From Thermoanaerobacter pseudethanolicus ATCC 33223 (lineage in GTDB: Bacteria; Bacillota; Thermoanaerobacteria; Thermoanaerobacterales; Thermoanaerobacteraceae), in assembly GCF_000019085.1 (NCBI RefSeq), contig NC_010321.1, positions 1,186,501 to 1,250,500 of the forward strand: a stretch of DNA of 64,000 bases. Reading direction: 5' to 3'. Every line of letters begins with the position of its first letter. Positions within the stretch are counted from its first letter, which is position 1. A model generated the notes under the pieces. The model was not told where the DNA came from. It did no database searches and saw only the letters and a list, made by a program, of their open reading frames with translations. The translations under genes and the position numbers were made by a program. Shown here piece by piece: positions 53,167 through 63,880 of this stretch.

Positions 53167-54192
53167 TCATTCTACTATTGCATCAGGGGAGGATTTTATT
53201 TTATTATAAGCTAGATTGAAATTTTCTCTAATTTTTCTTTCAATTTCATCAGCGATTTCTTTGTTTTCTTTTAAAAATTGCTTAGCGTTTTCTCTTCCTT
53301 GCCCTAATCGTATATCTCCATAGGAATACCAAGCACCACTTTTTTCAATTATATCTATACTTGTGCCAATATCCAAAATACTTCCTTCCCTTGAAATACC
53401 TTCTCCATACATTATATCGAATTCTGCTTGTTTAAAAGGCGGAGCAATTTTATTTTTTACAACTTTGACACGGGTTCTATTTCCGATTATTTCATTTCCT
53501 TGTTTTATTGCATCTACTTTTCTCACATCTAGTCTTATTGTAGCATAAAATTTCAGAGCTCTTCCTCCAGGGGTTGTTTCAGGATTTCCAAACAGAACAC
53601 CTACTTTTTCTCTAAGCTGGTTTATAAAGACCACAATAGTTTTAGACTTACTGGTGACCCCTGCTAATTTTCTCAAAGCTTGAGACATCAATCTTGCTTG
53701 AAGCCCTACATGGCTATCTCCCATTTCACCATCAATCTCCGCCTTAGGTACTAAAGCAGCAACAGAGTCTATCACAATTATGTCAACAGCACCACTTCTA
53801 ACAAGGGCTTCTGCAATTTCTAAGGCTTGTTCGCCCGTATCAGGCTGCGCCACCAATAAATCCTCAATATTGACCCCAAGATTTTTTGCATATACAGGAT
53901 CAAGAGCATGTTCTGCATCTATAAAAGCACCCGTTCCTCCCATTTTTTGTGCTTCTGCTATCATATGTAGCGCTAAGGTAGTTTTTCCTGAAGACTCAGG
54001 GCCAAAAATTTCTATTATCCTTCCCCTTGGAACTCCTCCGACACCTAAAGCAATGTCTAATTCAAGAGAACCTGTAGGTATTACTTCTACATTCAATTTT
54101 GCAGTATCTCCCAATCTCATGATAGAGCCCTTGCCAAACTGCCTCTCTATCTGACTTATAGCCATTTCTAAAGCCTTTTGTTTTTCTATCAT
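53167..54192 (-). CDS. recA: Recombinase RecA
   Basis: 341 aa. Walker [10 protein letters not shown] (64-72), Walker [14 protein letters not shown]2-type [29 protein letters not shown] and the glutamate switch E/ALVR region. C-terminus is shorter and less acidic than in E. coli. GGGAGGT ribosome site. No clear LexA (GAAC...GTTC) box was seen in the 64 bp upstream. Confidence 0.98.
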   Translation of the reverse strand: MIEKQKALEMAISQIERQFGKGSIMRLGDTAKLNVEVIPTGSLELDIALGVGGVPRGRIIEIFGPESSGKTTLALHMIAEAQKMGGTGAFIDAEHALDPVYAKNLGVNIEDLLVAQPDTGEQALEIAEALVRSGAVDIIVIDSVAALVPKAEIDGEMGDSHVGLQARLMSQALRKLAGVTSKSKTIVVFINQLREKVGVLFGNPETTPGGRALKFYATIRLDVRKVDAIKQGNEIIGNRTRVKVVKNKIAPPFKQAEFDIMYGEGISREGSILDIGTSIDIIEKSGAWYSYGDIRLGQGRENAKQFLKENKEIADEIERKIRENFNLAYNKIKSSPDAIVE

Positions 54193-54256
54193 TTATTATT
54201 TACCTCCCAAGAATACAAGGTATTGTATTAAATTAATTATATATTAATGGACATAA

Positions 54257-55498
54257 CTAGTCAATTTTTATTCCCAGAAGATATCTTCTTACAATGTCTA
54301 AAGCATGTAGTACTGTCCTTGTCCTTATTTTACTTCTATCACCACTTAACATTAGTTTTTTTACATAGACTTTTTCATTGGTAGCAAAACCCACATACAC
54401 TAATCCTACGGGCTTTTCAGGTGTTCCACCTGTAGGTCCTGCAATTCCAGTAGTAGACAAACCAAAATCAGCATTGGCCAATTTTCTTATATTTTCTGCC
54501 ATTTCTTTTGCTGTCTCATGGCTTACTGCTCCATAAGACTCTAAAGTAGATTTTCTAACCCCTAAGATATTTTCTTTAGCTTCATTGCTGTAAGAAACAA
54601 CACCTAAATTAAAGACTTTTGAAGCCCCTGATACATCTGTTATCTTTTTTGCCAATAAACCACCTGTACAAGATTCAGAGACAGCAAGAGTTAATTTGTT
54701 TTTCTGTAGTAATTTTATCACGACTTCTTCCATTTCTTCCTCATCTACAGCGTATATATAGTCACCTATGATACCTCTAATCCTTGATTCCATATCCTCA
54801 ATCATTTCTAAAATTTCTTTGTCATCATGTCCTTTTGCAGTTATTCTCAAAGTTACGTATCCATCACCTACTAAAGGAGCAACAGTAGGATTAGAATTAA
54901 ACAAAAGAGGTTTTACCATTTCCTCTACTTTTGATTCACCTAAGCCAAATATTTTGATTACTCGAGACTTTATAGTTTCATTAGTTTTGCTTTTAAGATA
55001 AGGATATACAGATTCCTCAAACATCGGAATTAGCTCAGAAGGTGGACCAGGCAAAATTATGATGATTTTGTTATCTTTTTCTATTATACAGCCAGGAGCT
55101 GTTCCATTTTTATTTGGCAAGATTTTTGCACCTTCTGGGAAAAAGGCTTGTTTGAAGTTGTTCATGGTAGGTGTTTGTCCTATTTTTTCAAAAAATCTTA
55201 TTATCTCTTCTTTTGCTTCTATGTTTTCTACAAGAGGAAGACCTAAAAAAGAAGCCACTGTCTCTTTTGTAATGTCATCAACAGTAGGGCCTAATCCACC
55301 TGTTGTTATTATAAGGTCAGAGCGGTTAAAAGCGATATTTAAACATTCTTTTAATCTTTCTTCGTTATCTCCAACGTTAGTATGGAAATATATATCTATA
55401 CCTAAAAGAGCCAATTTTTCAGATAAATATTTGGCGTTAGTATTTAAAATTTGTCCTAATAAAAGCTCTGTGCCAACAGAAATAATTTCTCCTCTCAA
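54257..55498 (-). CDS. cinA: CinA: competence/damage-inducible nucleotide amidohydrolase
   Basis: 413 aa two-domain protein. N-terminal MoaB/MogA-like domain (SVGTELLLGQILNTNA, TTGGLGPTVDDITKE, LPGPPSELIPMFEE) and C-terminal NMN deamidase domain (AVSESCTGGLLAKKITDVSGASKVF, GIAGPTGGTPEKPVGLVYVG). Salvages pyridine nucleotides. Upstream of recA, the usual place. Confidence 0.95.
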   Translation of the reverse strand: MRGEIISVGTELLLGQILNTNAKYLSEKLALLGIDIYFHTNVGDNEERLKECLNIAFNRSDLIITTGGLGPTVDDITKETVASFLGLPLVENIEAKEEIIRFFEKIGQTPTMNNFKQAFFPEGAKILPNKNGTAPGCIIEKDNKIIIILPGPPSELIPMFEESVYPYLKSKTNETIKSRVIKIFGLGESKVEEMVKPLLFNSNPTVAPLVGDGYVTLRITAKGHDDKEILEMIEDMESRIRGIIGDYIYAVDEEEMEEVVIKLLQKNKLTLAVSESCTGGLLAKKITDVSGASKVFNLGVVSYSNEAKENILGVRKSTLESYGAVSHETAKEMAENIRKLANADFGLSTTGIAGPTGGTPEKPVGLVYVGFATNEKVYVKKLMLSGDRSKIRTRTVLHALDIVRRYLLGIKID

Positions 55499-55511
55499 TT
55501 AAAACACCTCT

Positions 55512-56048
55512 TTAATCTTTGAATAAATTTTTAGATTTTATAATATAATCTACACCCGAATAAATTGTCAAAATTAAAGCTATATACACCATTATAGTGT
55601 CGAAAGGAAAATTTATAAGGCTAAAAGGGTAATTATTAAGCATCAGTGCAATTACTGCTATCATTTGAAAAGTAGTTTTGTATTTACCGTAATTGCTGGC
55701 AGCAATGACAATTCCCTTATCAGCAGCAACTGTCCTAATACCTGTTATTAAAAATTCCCTTGCTAATATAACTACTACAATCCAACTTTGAATGCGTCCC
55801 ATTTGCACTAAGGCTATTAGAGCAGAAGAAACCATTATTTTGTCTACCAGTGGGTCCATAAATTTCCCAAAATTAGTTATTTGATTAAACTTTCTTGCCA
55901 CATATCCATCAAATTTGTCGGTCAATGCTGCAAGTGAAAATATTCCTGCAGCTATAAAATCGTTGTAGGGACCTCTGACAAGCATAAAAAACATAAAAAT
56001 AGGTATTAAAAAAAGTCTTAACATTGTAAGTTTGTTTGCTAAATTCAT
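55512..56048 (-). CDS. pgsA: CDP-diacylglycerol-glycerol-3-phosphate 3-phosphatidyltransferase
   Basis: 178-aa membrane enzyme of phosphatidylglycerol synthesis. The CDP-alcohol motif is D-G-x2-A-R-x8-G-x3-D-x3-D: DKFDGYVARKFNQITNFGKFMDPLVDK. Four or five membrane segments. One-base overlap with rimO upstream. Confidence 0.95.
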   Translation of the reverse strand: MNLANKLTMLRLFLIPIFMFFMLVRGPYNDFIAAGIFSLAALTDKFDGYVARKFNQITNFGKFMDPLVDKIMVSSALIALVQMGRIQSWIVVVILAREFLITGIRTVAADKGIVIAASNYGKYKTTFQMIAVIALMLNNYPFSLINFPFDTIMVYIALILTIYSGVDYIIKSKNLFKD

Positions 56049-57358
56049 TAATATTCCCCCACCAAATCGTACTCATAGGCATCTGTTATAGTTGCTACCA
56101 CAAAATCTCCAGCTTTGAGTTTTTTGTTGCTTTTTACATAAACAACACCATCAATCTCAGGGGCATCCATATAACTTCTGCCATAATATATTCCATCTTC
56201 AAAGCCTTCAATAAGTACCTCTAACTGCTTCCCCACTTTTGAAAGATTATGCTGATAAGAAATTTCTTTTTGTATCTCCATCAACTCTTGTTGTCTTTTA
56301 ATTTTGACACTCTTTTTAATTTGAGGCTTCATATAATACGATTTAGTTCCCTCTTCTCGAGAATATGTGAAAACTCCTACTCTCTCAAATCTTTTTTCTT
56401 TTATGAACTGTTTTAAATCCTCAAATTCTTCTTCTGTCTCTCCAGGGAAGCCTACCATAAAAGTAGTGCGTATTACCATGTTTGGAATGCTACGCAATCT
56501 ACTTATAACCTCTTCTATTTTTTGTCTATTAGTATTTCTATTCATTCTTTTTAGGACTTCATCATGAGAATGTTGTAGCGGAATATCAATATATTTTACT
56601 ATTTTTTCATTGTTTTTTATCTCTTCAACAAGTTCTTCTGTTACACTATCAGGATATGCATAAAGTAACCTAATCCACTTTAAACCATCAATCTTAGAAA
56701 TTTCTTTTAAAAGTTGGGGCAGCATAAATTTTTTATAAACGTCTACTCCATATTTTGTAGTGTCTTGAGCAATGAGTATAAGTTCTTTTGCACCTTTTTT
56801 GACGAGTTCCTCGGCTTCTCTAAGTATGTCCTCCATTTTGCGACTTCTGTATCTTCCTCTAATCTTTGGAATTATGCAAAAAGAACAAGCATTGCTGCAA
56901 CCTTCTGCAATTTTTAAATAGGCGTAATAATTTGGCGTAGTTAAAATGCGCTGTATTCCTTCATCATTTAGTAAATTAGCGTGTCCATATTCTAAAACAG
57001 TTTTTCCTTTTTCTATTTCTTCTATTACTTCTGCAATTTTGGGGAAATCTCCAGTGCCAATTACTGCATCTAATTCGGGAAGTTCTTTTAATAATTCTTT
57101 ATTATATCTTTCAGACAAGCAACCAGTTGCAATAAGGTATTTTAGCCTGCGGTTTTTGAGTTTTCCCATCTCAATGATGTACTCTATCGACTCTCTTTTT
57201 GCATCCTCTATAAAGCCACAAGTATTTATAATGAGTATGTCAGCTTTATTTTTATCATTTACTATGTTATAACCTTTTTCTTTTAAAATTGCTAACATTT
57301 TTTCCGAATCAACTGTGTTTTTGGGACATCCAAGGGATATAATTCCTACATTTTTCAT
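56048..57358 (-). CDS. rimO: Ribosomal protein uS12 methylthiotransferase RimO
   Basis: 436-aa radical-SAM methylthiotransferase for S12. N-terminal UPF0004 cysteines ([31 protein letters not shown]), radical [21 protein letters not shown], and a TRAM domain. ATG 57358 (MKNVGII) is preferred since GAAAGGAA is only two bases before ATG 57364. Confidence 0.95.
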
Positions 57359-57376
57359 CTGCATTTCCTTTCTATT

Positions 57377-59503
57377 TTAAGATTCTTCTAATATTTTTTT
57401 TATTTCTTCTTTTGATAGAAGAATTTGCCTTGGCTTAGAACCATCATAACCGCTTATAATACCTTTTTGCTCTAATTGATCTATAATTCGGGCAGCTCTC
57501 GCGTACCCAATTCTTAATCTTCTTTGTAACATTGAAATAGAAGCTTGCCCTGTTTCTAAAATTACAGAAATAGCATCTTCTAATAACTCATCCTCTTGTT
57601 GTTCAAAAATTTTTCCATTTGTCTTTTCCTCAATTTCTATTTCTTCGTACTGAGGCTTAGAATGATTTTTTAAGAAATTTACTACAGCTTCTACTTCTTC
57701 TTCAGAGATAAAAGCTCCTTGAATTCGCATAGGTTTTGCTGCTCCTATAGGGTTAAAAAGCATATCGCCTTTTCCTAAAAGTTTTTCTGCACCTGTCATA
57801 TCCAAGATTGTTCTTGAGTCAATTTGAGAAGATACAGCAAAAGAAATCCTTGAAGGGATGTTGGCTTTAATAACTCCCGTTATTACATCAACAGAGGGTC
57901 TTTGGGTAGCAATGACCAAATGAATGCCAGCAGCTCTTGCCATTTGAGCTAACCTAAATATATATTCTTCTACTTCTGCAGGAGAGACCATCATTAAGTC
58001 AGAAAGCTCATCAATTATGATTACAATTTTATATAAGCTGTTTTCTTTGTATTTTTCGTTATAGCTGTCTATATCTCTAACTCCATATTGGGCAAATAAA
58101 TTATAACGCTTAGTCATTTCTTGTACTGCCCAATTTAAGACACCGGCTGCCTTTTTAGGGTCTGTGACAACCGGAGTTAAGAGATGAGGAATGCCGTTGT
58201 AAATATTAAGTTCTACTACTTTTGGATCTATCAATATCATTTTCACCTGTTGTGGAGGGGCTTTGTATAACAAACTCACTATAAGAGAATTTATGCAAAC
58301 ACTTTTACCAGAACCTGTCGCACCTGCAATGAGCAAATGAGGCATTTTAGATAAATCTGCTATGACAATATTACCAGCGATATCCTTTCCTAAACCAATT
58401 GCTAAGCCTGATTTAAAATTTCTAAACTTTTTGCTATCTATTACTTCTCTCAAATATACTGGAGCTATTTTATCATTTGGGACTTCTATTCCAATAGCAG
58501 ATTTACCAGGAATCGGCGCTTCTATTCTCACAGAAGGCGCAGCTAGACTTAAAGCAATGTCATCTGTTAAACTCACAATTCTGCTAACTTTGACTCCTGC
58601 ACTAGGTTGCAATTCAAAACGAGTAATTGCAGGCCCCTTTGTCACTTGGATAACTTTTGCATCAACTCCGAAGTTTTTAAGGGTGTCTTCTATTTTTTTT
58701 ACTTTCTCCATTAACACTTCATTTTTTATTTTTGGTGGGGGAATTGCCTCTTTTAAAAGGGTTATAGGAGGAGGAAGATACTCGCTTTCTATAACCTCTT
58801 CTTTATCTTTTGTACCTTTTTCATAGATTTTTCTTTCTTCTTCTACTTGTTCAATTATATCGATTGTTCTATTTTTATCTGTTATATTTTCTTCAATTAA
58901 AGGTGTGAAATCCTCCTGAGAAGTAGAGGTAGAAATTACTTCCTTCTCATGGTCTGTTTTTTTTATCTTTTTTTTACGTTGTTTAAACTTCTGATAGGAA
59001 GATTCCATTAAGTTTACGATAGATACATTTGTAATAAGCACTATAAAAATTGCCAAAGAAGAAAACAATAATATATAGCTTCCTGTGATACCCAAAAGTT
59101 TTACTAGAAAATATACCAGTAAGGCAGCAACAACTCCTCCACCCATATTGTTTATACCATTAGTGTAAGCAGCTAAGATATAATTTTTTAATCCTTCATT
59201 AGAAGGGAAATAATACAAATGATCTAAACTTATGAGGGTTAGAAAAAGTCCAAAAAGTGCTGCAGCTTTATGTAATTTTATAAAATCTCGATTATTAAAA
59301 AGAAACATCAACGCAAATACTAAAAGTAAAGCAGATACAACATAAGAACCTATCCCAAAAGAACCCTTTAAAAAAATTCCTATGTTTTTACCTATAGCAC
59401 CAGTTGTATCTGTATAAAGGCTTAAAAAAGAAATAAGTGTAAAAGCCAAAAATATAATTCCAATGATTTCGTTTTTGAGAGACTTTTGTTTTTTATCAAT
59501 CAT
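57377..59503 (-). CDS. ftsK: DNA translocase FtsK/SpoIIIE
   Basis: 708 aa. Four membrane segments in residues about 15-170, a linker, the motor (residues about 250-600: Walker A IAGATGSGKSVCINSLI, Walker B VIIIDELSDLMM, ATQRPSVDVITG) and a C-terminal gamma winged-helix domain (LQRRLRIGYARAARIIDQLE). Moves chromosomal DNA through septa. ATG 59503 has AGGTGG upstream; GTG 59512 lies in that site. 18 bp upstream of rimO. Confidence 0.96.
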   Translation of the reverse strand: MIDKKQKSLKNEIIGIIFLAFTLISFLSLYTDTTGAIGKNIGIFLKGSFGIGSYVVSALLLVFALMFLFNNRDFIKLHKAAALFGLFLTLISLDHLYYFPSNEGLKNYILAAYTNGINNMGGGVVAALLVYFLVKLLGITGSYILLFSSLAIFIVLITNVSIVNLMESSYQKFKQRKKKIKKTDHEKEVISTSTSQEDFTPLIEENITDKNRTIDIIEQVEEERKIYEKGTKDKEEVIESEYLPPPITLLKEAIPPPKIKNEVLMEKVKKIEDTLKNFGVDAKVIQVTKGPAITRFELQPSAGVKVSRIVSLTDDIALSLAAPSVRIEAPIPGKSAIGIEVPNDKIAPVYLREVIDSKKFRNFKSGLAIGLGKDIAGNIVIADLSKMPHLLIAGATGSGKSVCINSLIVSLLYKAPPQQVKMILIDPKVVELNIYNGIPHLLTPVVTDPKKAAGVLNWAVQEMTKRYNLFAQYGVRDIDSYNEKYKENSLYKIVIIIDELSDLMMVSPAEVEEYIFRLAQMARAAGIHLVIATQRPSVDVITGVIKANIPSRISFAVSSQIDSRTILDMTGAEKLLGKGDMLFNPIGAAKPMRIQGAFISEEEVEAVVNFLKNHSKPQYEEIEIEEKTNGKIFEQQEDELLEDAISVILETGQASISMLQRRLRIGYARAARIIDQLEQKGIISGYDGSKPRQILLSKEEIKKILEES

Positions 59504-59572
59504 ATATACCACCTGTTTATAATTTCTTCTATAAAAATTTTAGTATTAATTATGTAAAATAGCAACAAAAAA

Positions 59573-59603
59573 ATAGATGTGCTAATTTTTTAAACACATC
59601 TAT
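59573..59603 (-). terminator. Terminator of tepA-ylzJ
   Basis: CACATCTAT / ATAGATGTG stem; on the minus strand it is followed by seven T. Confidence 0.8.
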
Positions 59604-59621
59604 TATAACACAAAAATTTTT

Positions 59622-59831
59622 CTAATAAATACTTATCATGCTTCCTGGAGTATATTTTGCGTTTAGGTAATCAAAAGGATTAGTAGAATACATTCTTTGA
59701 ATTATATAATTTCCATTTGAGAGTTTTTCTACTACTAACTGTTTATTCCCCATCTTTAGTTCTATATAATTGGTGGGTATATCTTCTCTTTTTTCAAAAA
59801 TTAATTCATAGGGAATTATTGTATATAACAT
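59622..59831 (-). CDS. ylzJ: YlzJ-like small protein
   Basis: 69 aa beginning LYTIIPYELIFEKREDIP, with a C-terminal LNAKYTPGSMI. Resembles YlzJ, which follows tepA in B. subtilis. Its start overlaps the tepA stop by one base. Function unknown. Confidence 0.78.
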   Translation of the reverse strand: MLYTIIPYELIFEKREDIPTNYIELKMGNKQLVVEKLSNGNYIIQRMYSTNPFDYLNAKYTPGSMISIY

Positions 59832-60547
59832 TATTCTTCACCTTTCTTTTTTTCTCTTTCTTCTATCATATTGTGTAACCTCTTTAAAGCTTCTTTGATA
59901 CCCCCTATTTCGTCAATCAAACCGTAATCTACTGCTTCTTTTCCAACTAAGATTGTTCCTATGTCGTTGGCTAATTCTCCAGTTTTAAGCATAAGCTTCA
60001 TAAAAGTATCTCTTTTTATTTTTGAATTTCGCACAATAAACTCTACTATTCTATCTTGCATTTTGTTGAAATAATCAAAAGTTTGGGGAACTCCTACTAT
60101 TAATCCTGTCATTCTGATAGGGTGTATTGTCATGGTAGCACTTGGCACTATGTAAGAATAATTTGCTGAAACTGCTAAAGGCACCCCGATACTGTGACCT
60201 CCACCTAATACTATAGATACAGTAGGCTTAGAAAGGCTTGCTATCATTTCTGCAATAGCAAGACCTGCTTCCACATCTCCTCCTACAGTATTTAATAAAA
60301 TCAAAACTCCTTTTATATTAGGGTTTTCTTCTATTGCTACCAATTGTGGTATTATGTGTTCATATTTTGTGGTTTTGTTTTGTGGAGGCAGTATCATGTG
60401 GCCTTCAATTTGCCCTATTATAGTAAGACAATGAATATTGCTTTCAAAATTAGGTACGTTTGTCTGGCCTAAATTTTTTAAATTCTCCTGAACATGTGGT
60501 AAAGTCTGAGGTTGTTCTGTTTCTTCATTTTTTAAAAAATTGCTCAT
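59831..60547 (-). CDS. tepA: ClpP-class protease TepA
   Basis: 238 aa, translocation-enhancing protein of the ClpP/crotonase fold: [22 protein letters not shown] (oxyanion GGD), [16 protein letters not shown] with the Ser nucleophile in GHSIG, and [13 protein letters not shown] with the His. ATG 60547 (MSNFLKNEE) follows GGAGCGTGA. Sits between ylzJ and aspartokinase as in Bacillus. Confidence 0.9.
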   Translation of the reverse strand: MSNFLKNEETEQPQTLPHVQENLKNLGQTNVPNFESNIHCLTIIGQIEGHMILPPQNKTTKYEHIIPQLVAIEENPNIKGVLILLNTVGGDVEAGLAIAEMIASLSKPTVSIVLGGGHSIGVPLAVSANYSYIVPSATMTIHPIRMTGLIVGVPQTFDYFNKMQDRIVEFIVRNSKIKRDTFMKLMLKTGELANDIGTILVGKEAVDYGLIDEIGGIKEALKRLHNMIEEREKKKGEE

Positions 60548-60572
60548 CTTTATCACGCTCCTAATAATTAGT

Positions 60573-60601
60573 ATAAAAAAAAAGCGCAATAGTATGCGCT
60601 T
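60573..60601 (-). terminator. Terminator of the aspartokinase gene
   Basis: AAGCGCA / TGCGCTT stem followed on the minus strand by nine T. Confidence 0.85.
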
Positions 60602-60606
60602 CCCTT

Positions 60607-61803
60607 TTAAAGATTAAATTCGTCATGTAGAACTCTAACTGCTTCTTCAGCTTTATCTTGACTTACAAGGCAAGAAATAGTATTATGAGAGTCAGCTGTT
60701 TGATAAATTTCTATATTATGCCTTGATAATGCCTTTATTACTCTTGCCATTACTCCTGGAACGCCTCTTATTCTATTACCAATTATAGAGACTTTTGAGC
60801 AATTAGTTCTGTAGGAATATTTTATATTGTTTTCTTCAAGAAGTTTTTGTAACTTTTTAAAATCCATCTCTGATATTGTAAAAACTTGTTTTTCAGGAAA
60901 AATATTAATAAGGTCAATGCTTATTTTTTCTTCTGCAATTTTTTCGAATATACTTTCTGTATTTTCACTGTTTTCTAGCACGATTTGAACTCTATGGTCC
61001 ATATTGGCAATTCCAGTGACTAATTTGTCTATATCGTAAATATTATCGTAAGCCTCATTATATTGAGTTATAATGGTACCTGGACTGTCTGACATGGTAT
61101 TTTTTATAACAAGGGGTATATTACCTCTCATTGCTATTTCTACCGCTCTAGGATGTACTACCTTTGCTCCTTGTTCTGCAAATTGGAATACTTCATTATA
61201 ACTTATTTTTTTCAAAATATGAGCTTTTGAAACAATGCGAGGATCTGCTGTCATTATTCCATCTACATCTGTATATATTTCTACCGCGGAAGCTTTTAGA
61301 GCTTCACCTAAAAGAGCAGCAGTTGTATCACTGCCTCCTCGCCCTAACGTAGTTAAATCTCCTTCTTCTGTGATACCTTGAAAACCTGCTACTACAGGAA
61401 TAATTCCCTCTTTTAAACTTTCTAAAAGTCTTGTTGGTTCTACTTTTATAATTTCCGCATTGCCAAAATTATCATCTGTTATAATGCCTGCTTGTCCTCC
61501 GGTAAATACTTTTGCTTTATAACCCTTCTTTGATAGGGTTGCAGCAAAAGTCACACTGGAGATTATTTCACCACAATTCATCAATAAATCTAATTCTCGT
61601 TTTGAAATATTGCTATCTATTGATTTAACCATGTTTATTAGAGTGTCTGTGGCATAAGGATCTCCATTTCTTCCCATTGCAGAAACTACTACTACCACGC
61701 TAAAACCGTTTTTAACTGCCTCAATTACTTTTGATGTAGCCATTTCTCTTCTCTCAGGTGTTGATACAGAAGTTCCACCAAATTTTTGTACCAATATTTT
61801 CAC
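60607..61803 (-). CDS. dapG: Aspartokinase (DapG type)
   Basis: First step of the lysine/threonine/methionine family. 398 aa: [57 protein letters not shown], and two C-terminal ACT domains ([20 protein letters not shown]) that bind feedback inhibitors. The place beside tepA and ymxH matches DapG. No lysine riboswitch fits the short leader. Confidence 0.94.
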   Translation of the reverse strand: MKILVQKFGGTSVSTPERREMATSKVIEAVKNGFSVVVVVSAMGRNGDPYATDTLINMVKSIDSNISKRELDLLMNCGEIISSVTFAATLSKKGYKAKVFTGGQAGIITDDNFGNAEIIKVEPTRLLESLKEGIIPVVAGFQGITEEGDLTTLGRGGSDTTAALLGEALKASAVEIYTDVDGIMTADPRIVSKAHILKKISYNEVFQFAEQGAKVVHPRAVEIAMRGNIPLVIKNTMSDSPGTIITQYNEAYDNIYDIDKLVTGIANMDHRVQIVLENSENTESIFEKIAEEKISIDLINIFPEKQVFTISEMDFKKLQKLLEENNIKYSYRTNCSKVSIIGNRIRGVPGVMARVIKALSRHNIEIYQTADSHNTISCLVSQDKAEEAVRVLHDEFNL

Positions 61804-61890
61804 GTTCTCATCCTTTCCTTTTGAAGGTATCTAAGTTGAGACATTTTATATTATTATACTTCATTAAAGTGATAAAGAAAAGTAATATTT

Positions 61891-62142
61891 TTAATAAAAC
61901 CGTCTTTTCTTTTCTTCGAATTCCACAATAAGCATATCGTCACCAATTTTTCTTATAGAGTCCCAACTTATTTCAATATAGTTTGTCTTTCCTCTAAATA
62001 AACCTTTTGATTCATATACTATTATTGAATGAATCCTTCCTGTTTCTTCATCAATAACTAAATCTGAATCTTCTACTAATCCCCATCTTCTTCCATCCGT
62101 TAAATTTACAATTTCTTTATTTCCAAATTCGCTTAACCGCAT
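61891..62142 (-). CDS. ymxH: YlmC/YmxH-type PRC-barrel protein
   Basis: 83 aa: MRLSEFGNKEIVNLTDGRRWG then DSDLVIDEETGRIHSIIV and ISWDSIRKIGDDMLIVEF. Small PRC-barrel protein widespread in sporulating Firmicutes; role unknown. 11 bp after dut. Confidence 0.88.
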   Translation of the reverse strand: MRLSEFGNKEIVNLTDGRRWGLVEDSDLVIDEETGRIHSIIVYESKGLFRGKTNYIEISWDSIRKIGDDMLIVEFEEKKRRFY

Positions 62143-62153
62143 AGAACCCCTCC

Positions 62154-62600
62154 TTATATACCGGTATGGCCAAATCCTCCTTCATCTCTTTTAGTTTCTG
62201 AAAGGATTTCTGCCTCTACTATTGTTGGTCTTACTATTTGATTGATTACCATTTGAGCAATTCTTTGTCCCCTTGCGATTTTGACTGCTTCTTTTCCTAA
62301 ATTGATGACTATCAATTTTATTTCTCCTCTGTAATCGGAATCAATTGTACCAGGAGTATTTAAAAGAGTTATTCCGTAGTTTAAAGCTAGGCCGCTTCTT
62401 GGCCTTATTTGGGCCTCAAAATTTGGAGGAAGTTCAATTTGTATACCTGTTGGAATTAGTTTTATTTCGCCAGGTTGTAATATGACTTCCTCTTTAACAT
62501 TAGCATATAAATCCATGCCAGCGGCTCCTTCACTCATATAAGCAGGCAAAGGTAAGTCTTTAGCATCATCAGTTTTTTTAATCTTAAGTATTATGGACAT
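62154..62600 (-). CDS. dut: dUTP diphosphatase
   Basis: 148-aa trimeric dUTPase. All five motifs: [37 protein letters not shown] and [10 protein letters not shown]. Overlaps the M16 peptidase gene by 17 bp. Confidence 0.96.
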
Positions 62601-63840
62601 TTTCTAACCACCCTTTATCTCTTTTGTTTAGTTTTCCAACCACGGCTATGCTCATGTCATCAGGATTTATAATTTTTTTAGCTAAGTCATTTATTTCCTC
62701 GTAAGTTAAGTTATCTATTGTTTGAAGTATTTCCTCTACAGTATGCACTTTATTAAATAAAAGCATGGATTTTCCTATTGTGCTCATTCTACTGCTTATA
62801 CTGTCTAAATCCATTAATACATTTATGCGAAGTTGCTCTTTAAATTTATCAATCTCTTCTTTTGCTAAGCCTTTTGAATGCACTTCTTCCATTTCTTGCA
62901 AAATTAAGTCATATACCTTTCTAAAATTATTAGCGTTCATACTAGCAAAAATAGAAAAAACCCCAGCATGGTGATAGGTAGAAGGATAAGAATAAATCGA
63001 GTAAACCAATCCCTTATCTTCTCTTATTTTTTGAAATAGTCTTGAACTCATTCCTCCACCAAAAGCATTATTAATGACGGCTAAAGCATATACTTTCCTT
63101 AAGTCATAAGTTATCCCAGGTAAACCAATACATAAATTTACCTGTTCAAAATCTTTTTCATAAAAAGCTTTGTTTTTATGCCAAATTGGAGAAGTTAATT
63201 GAGAAATAACATTAGTTTTTTGAATTTTTGATAAATATTTTTGCAGTATTTCATAGATATCATCGCCAAAATTTCCTGCTATAGAAATGACTATGTTATC
63301 TTTGTTATAATGGGCATTATAATAATTTACAATTTGTTCTTTGTTTAGCTTTTTAATAGTAGAAAAAGTACCAAGTACAGGGAAAGACAAGGGATGTCCT
63401 TTCCATATTGTTTTTGCTAAAAGATTATAAGCTACGTCTTCAGGAGAATCTAATTCTGTCAATATTTCTTCAAAGATGACTTGCTTTTCCTTTTCTATGT
63501 CTTCTTCTTTAAAGGCAGGGTTAAATACCATATCAAAAAGTATATCAAGACCTTGTTTTACGTGAGTATTTAAGACTTTTATATAAAAACAGGTACTTTC
63601 TTTTTCAGTAAAGCCGTTTAACTGTCCACCAATACTATCCATTTCTTCCGCAATTTGCTTTGCACTTCTTAGCTTAGAACCTTTAAAAACCATGTGTTCT
63701 ATAAAATGAGATATTCCGTTTATAGCTTTATGTTCGTACATAGAGCCTGCTTTAATCCATATCCCTATGTATACAGAATATGCGTGAGGAATTTTACAAG
63801 TTACAACTTTTACTCCTTCAATAATCTTTTGTTCGTACAT
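62584..63840 (-). CDS. M16-family zinc peptidase (YmxG/MlpA)
   Basis: 418 aa. Inverted zinc motif HFIEHMVF (HxxEH) near residue 46 with the distal glutamate in KQVIFEEIL near 123, and the R/Y substrate segment [22 protein letters not shown] near 254. Corresponds in place to mlpA (ymxG) of Bacillus. Start ATG after AAAGGAGGA. Confidence 0.92.
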
Positions 63841-63880
63841 TTTATCCTCCTTTGCAAATTTAATTATTATTATAGCAAAT

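Noticed and set aside
54193-54256. LexA (SOS) box before recA
   Set aside because: No GAAC-N4-GTTC type dyad in the 64-bp gap; recA may be driven from upstream genes.
61804-61890. Lysine riboswitch before the aspartokinase gene
   Set aside because: The gap is only 87 bp and AT-rich, too short for the roughly 170-nt L-box aptamer.
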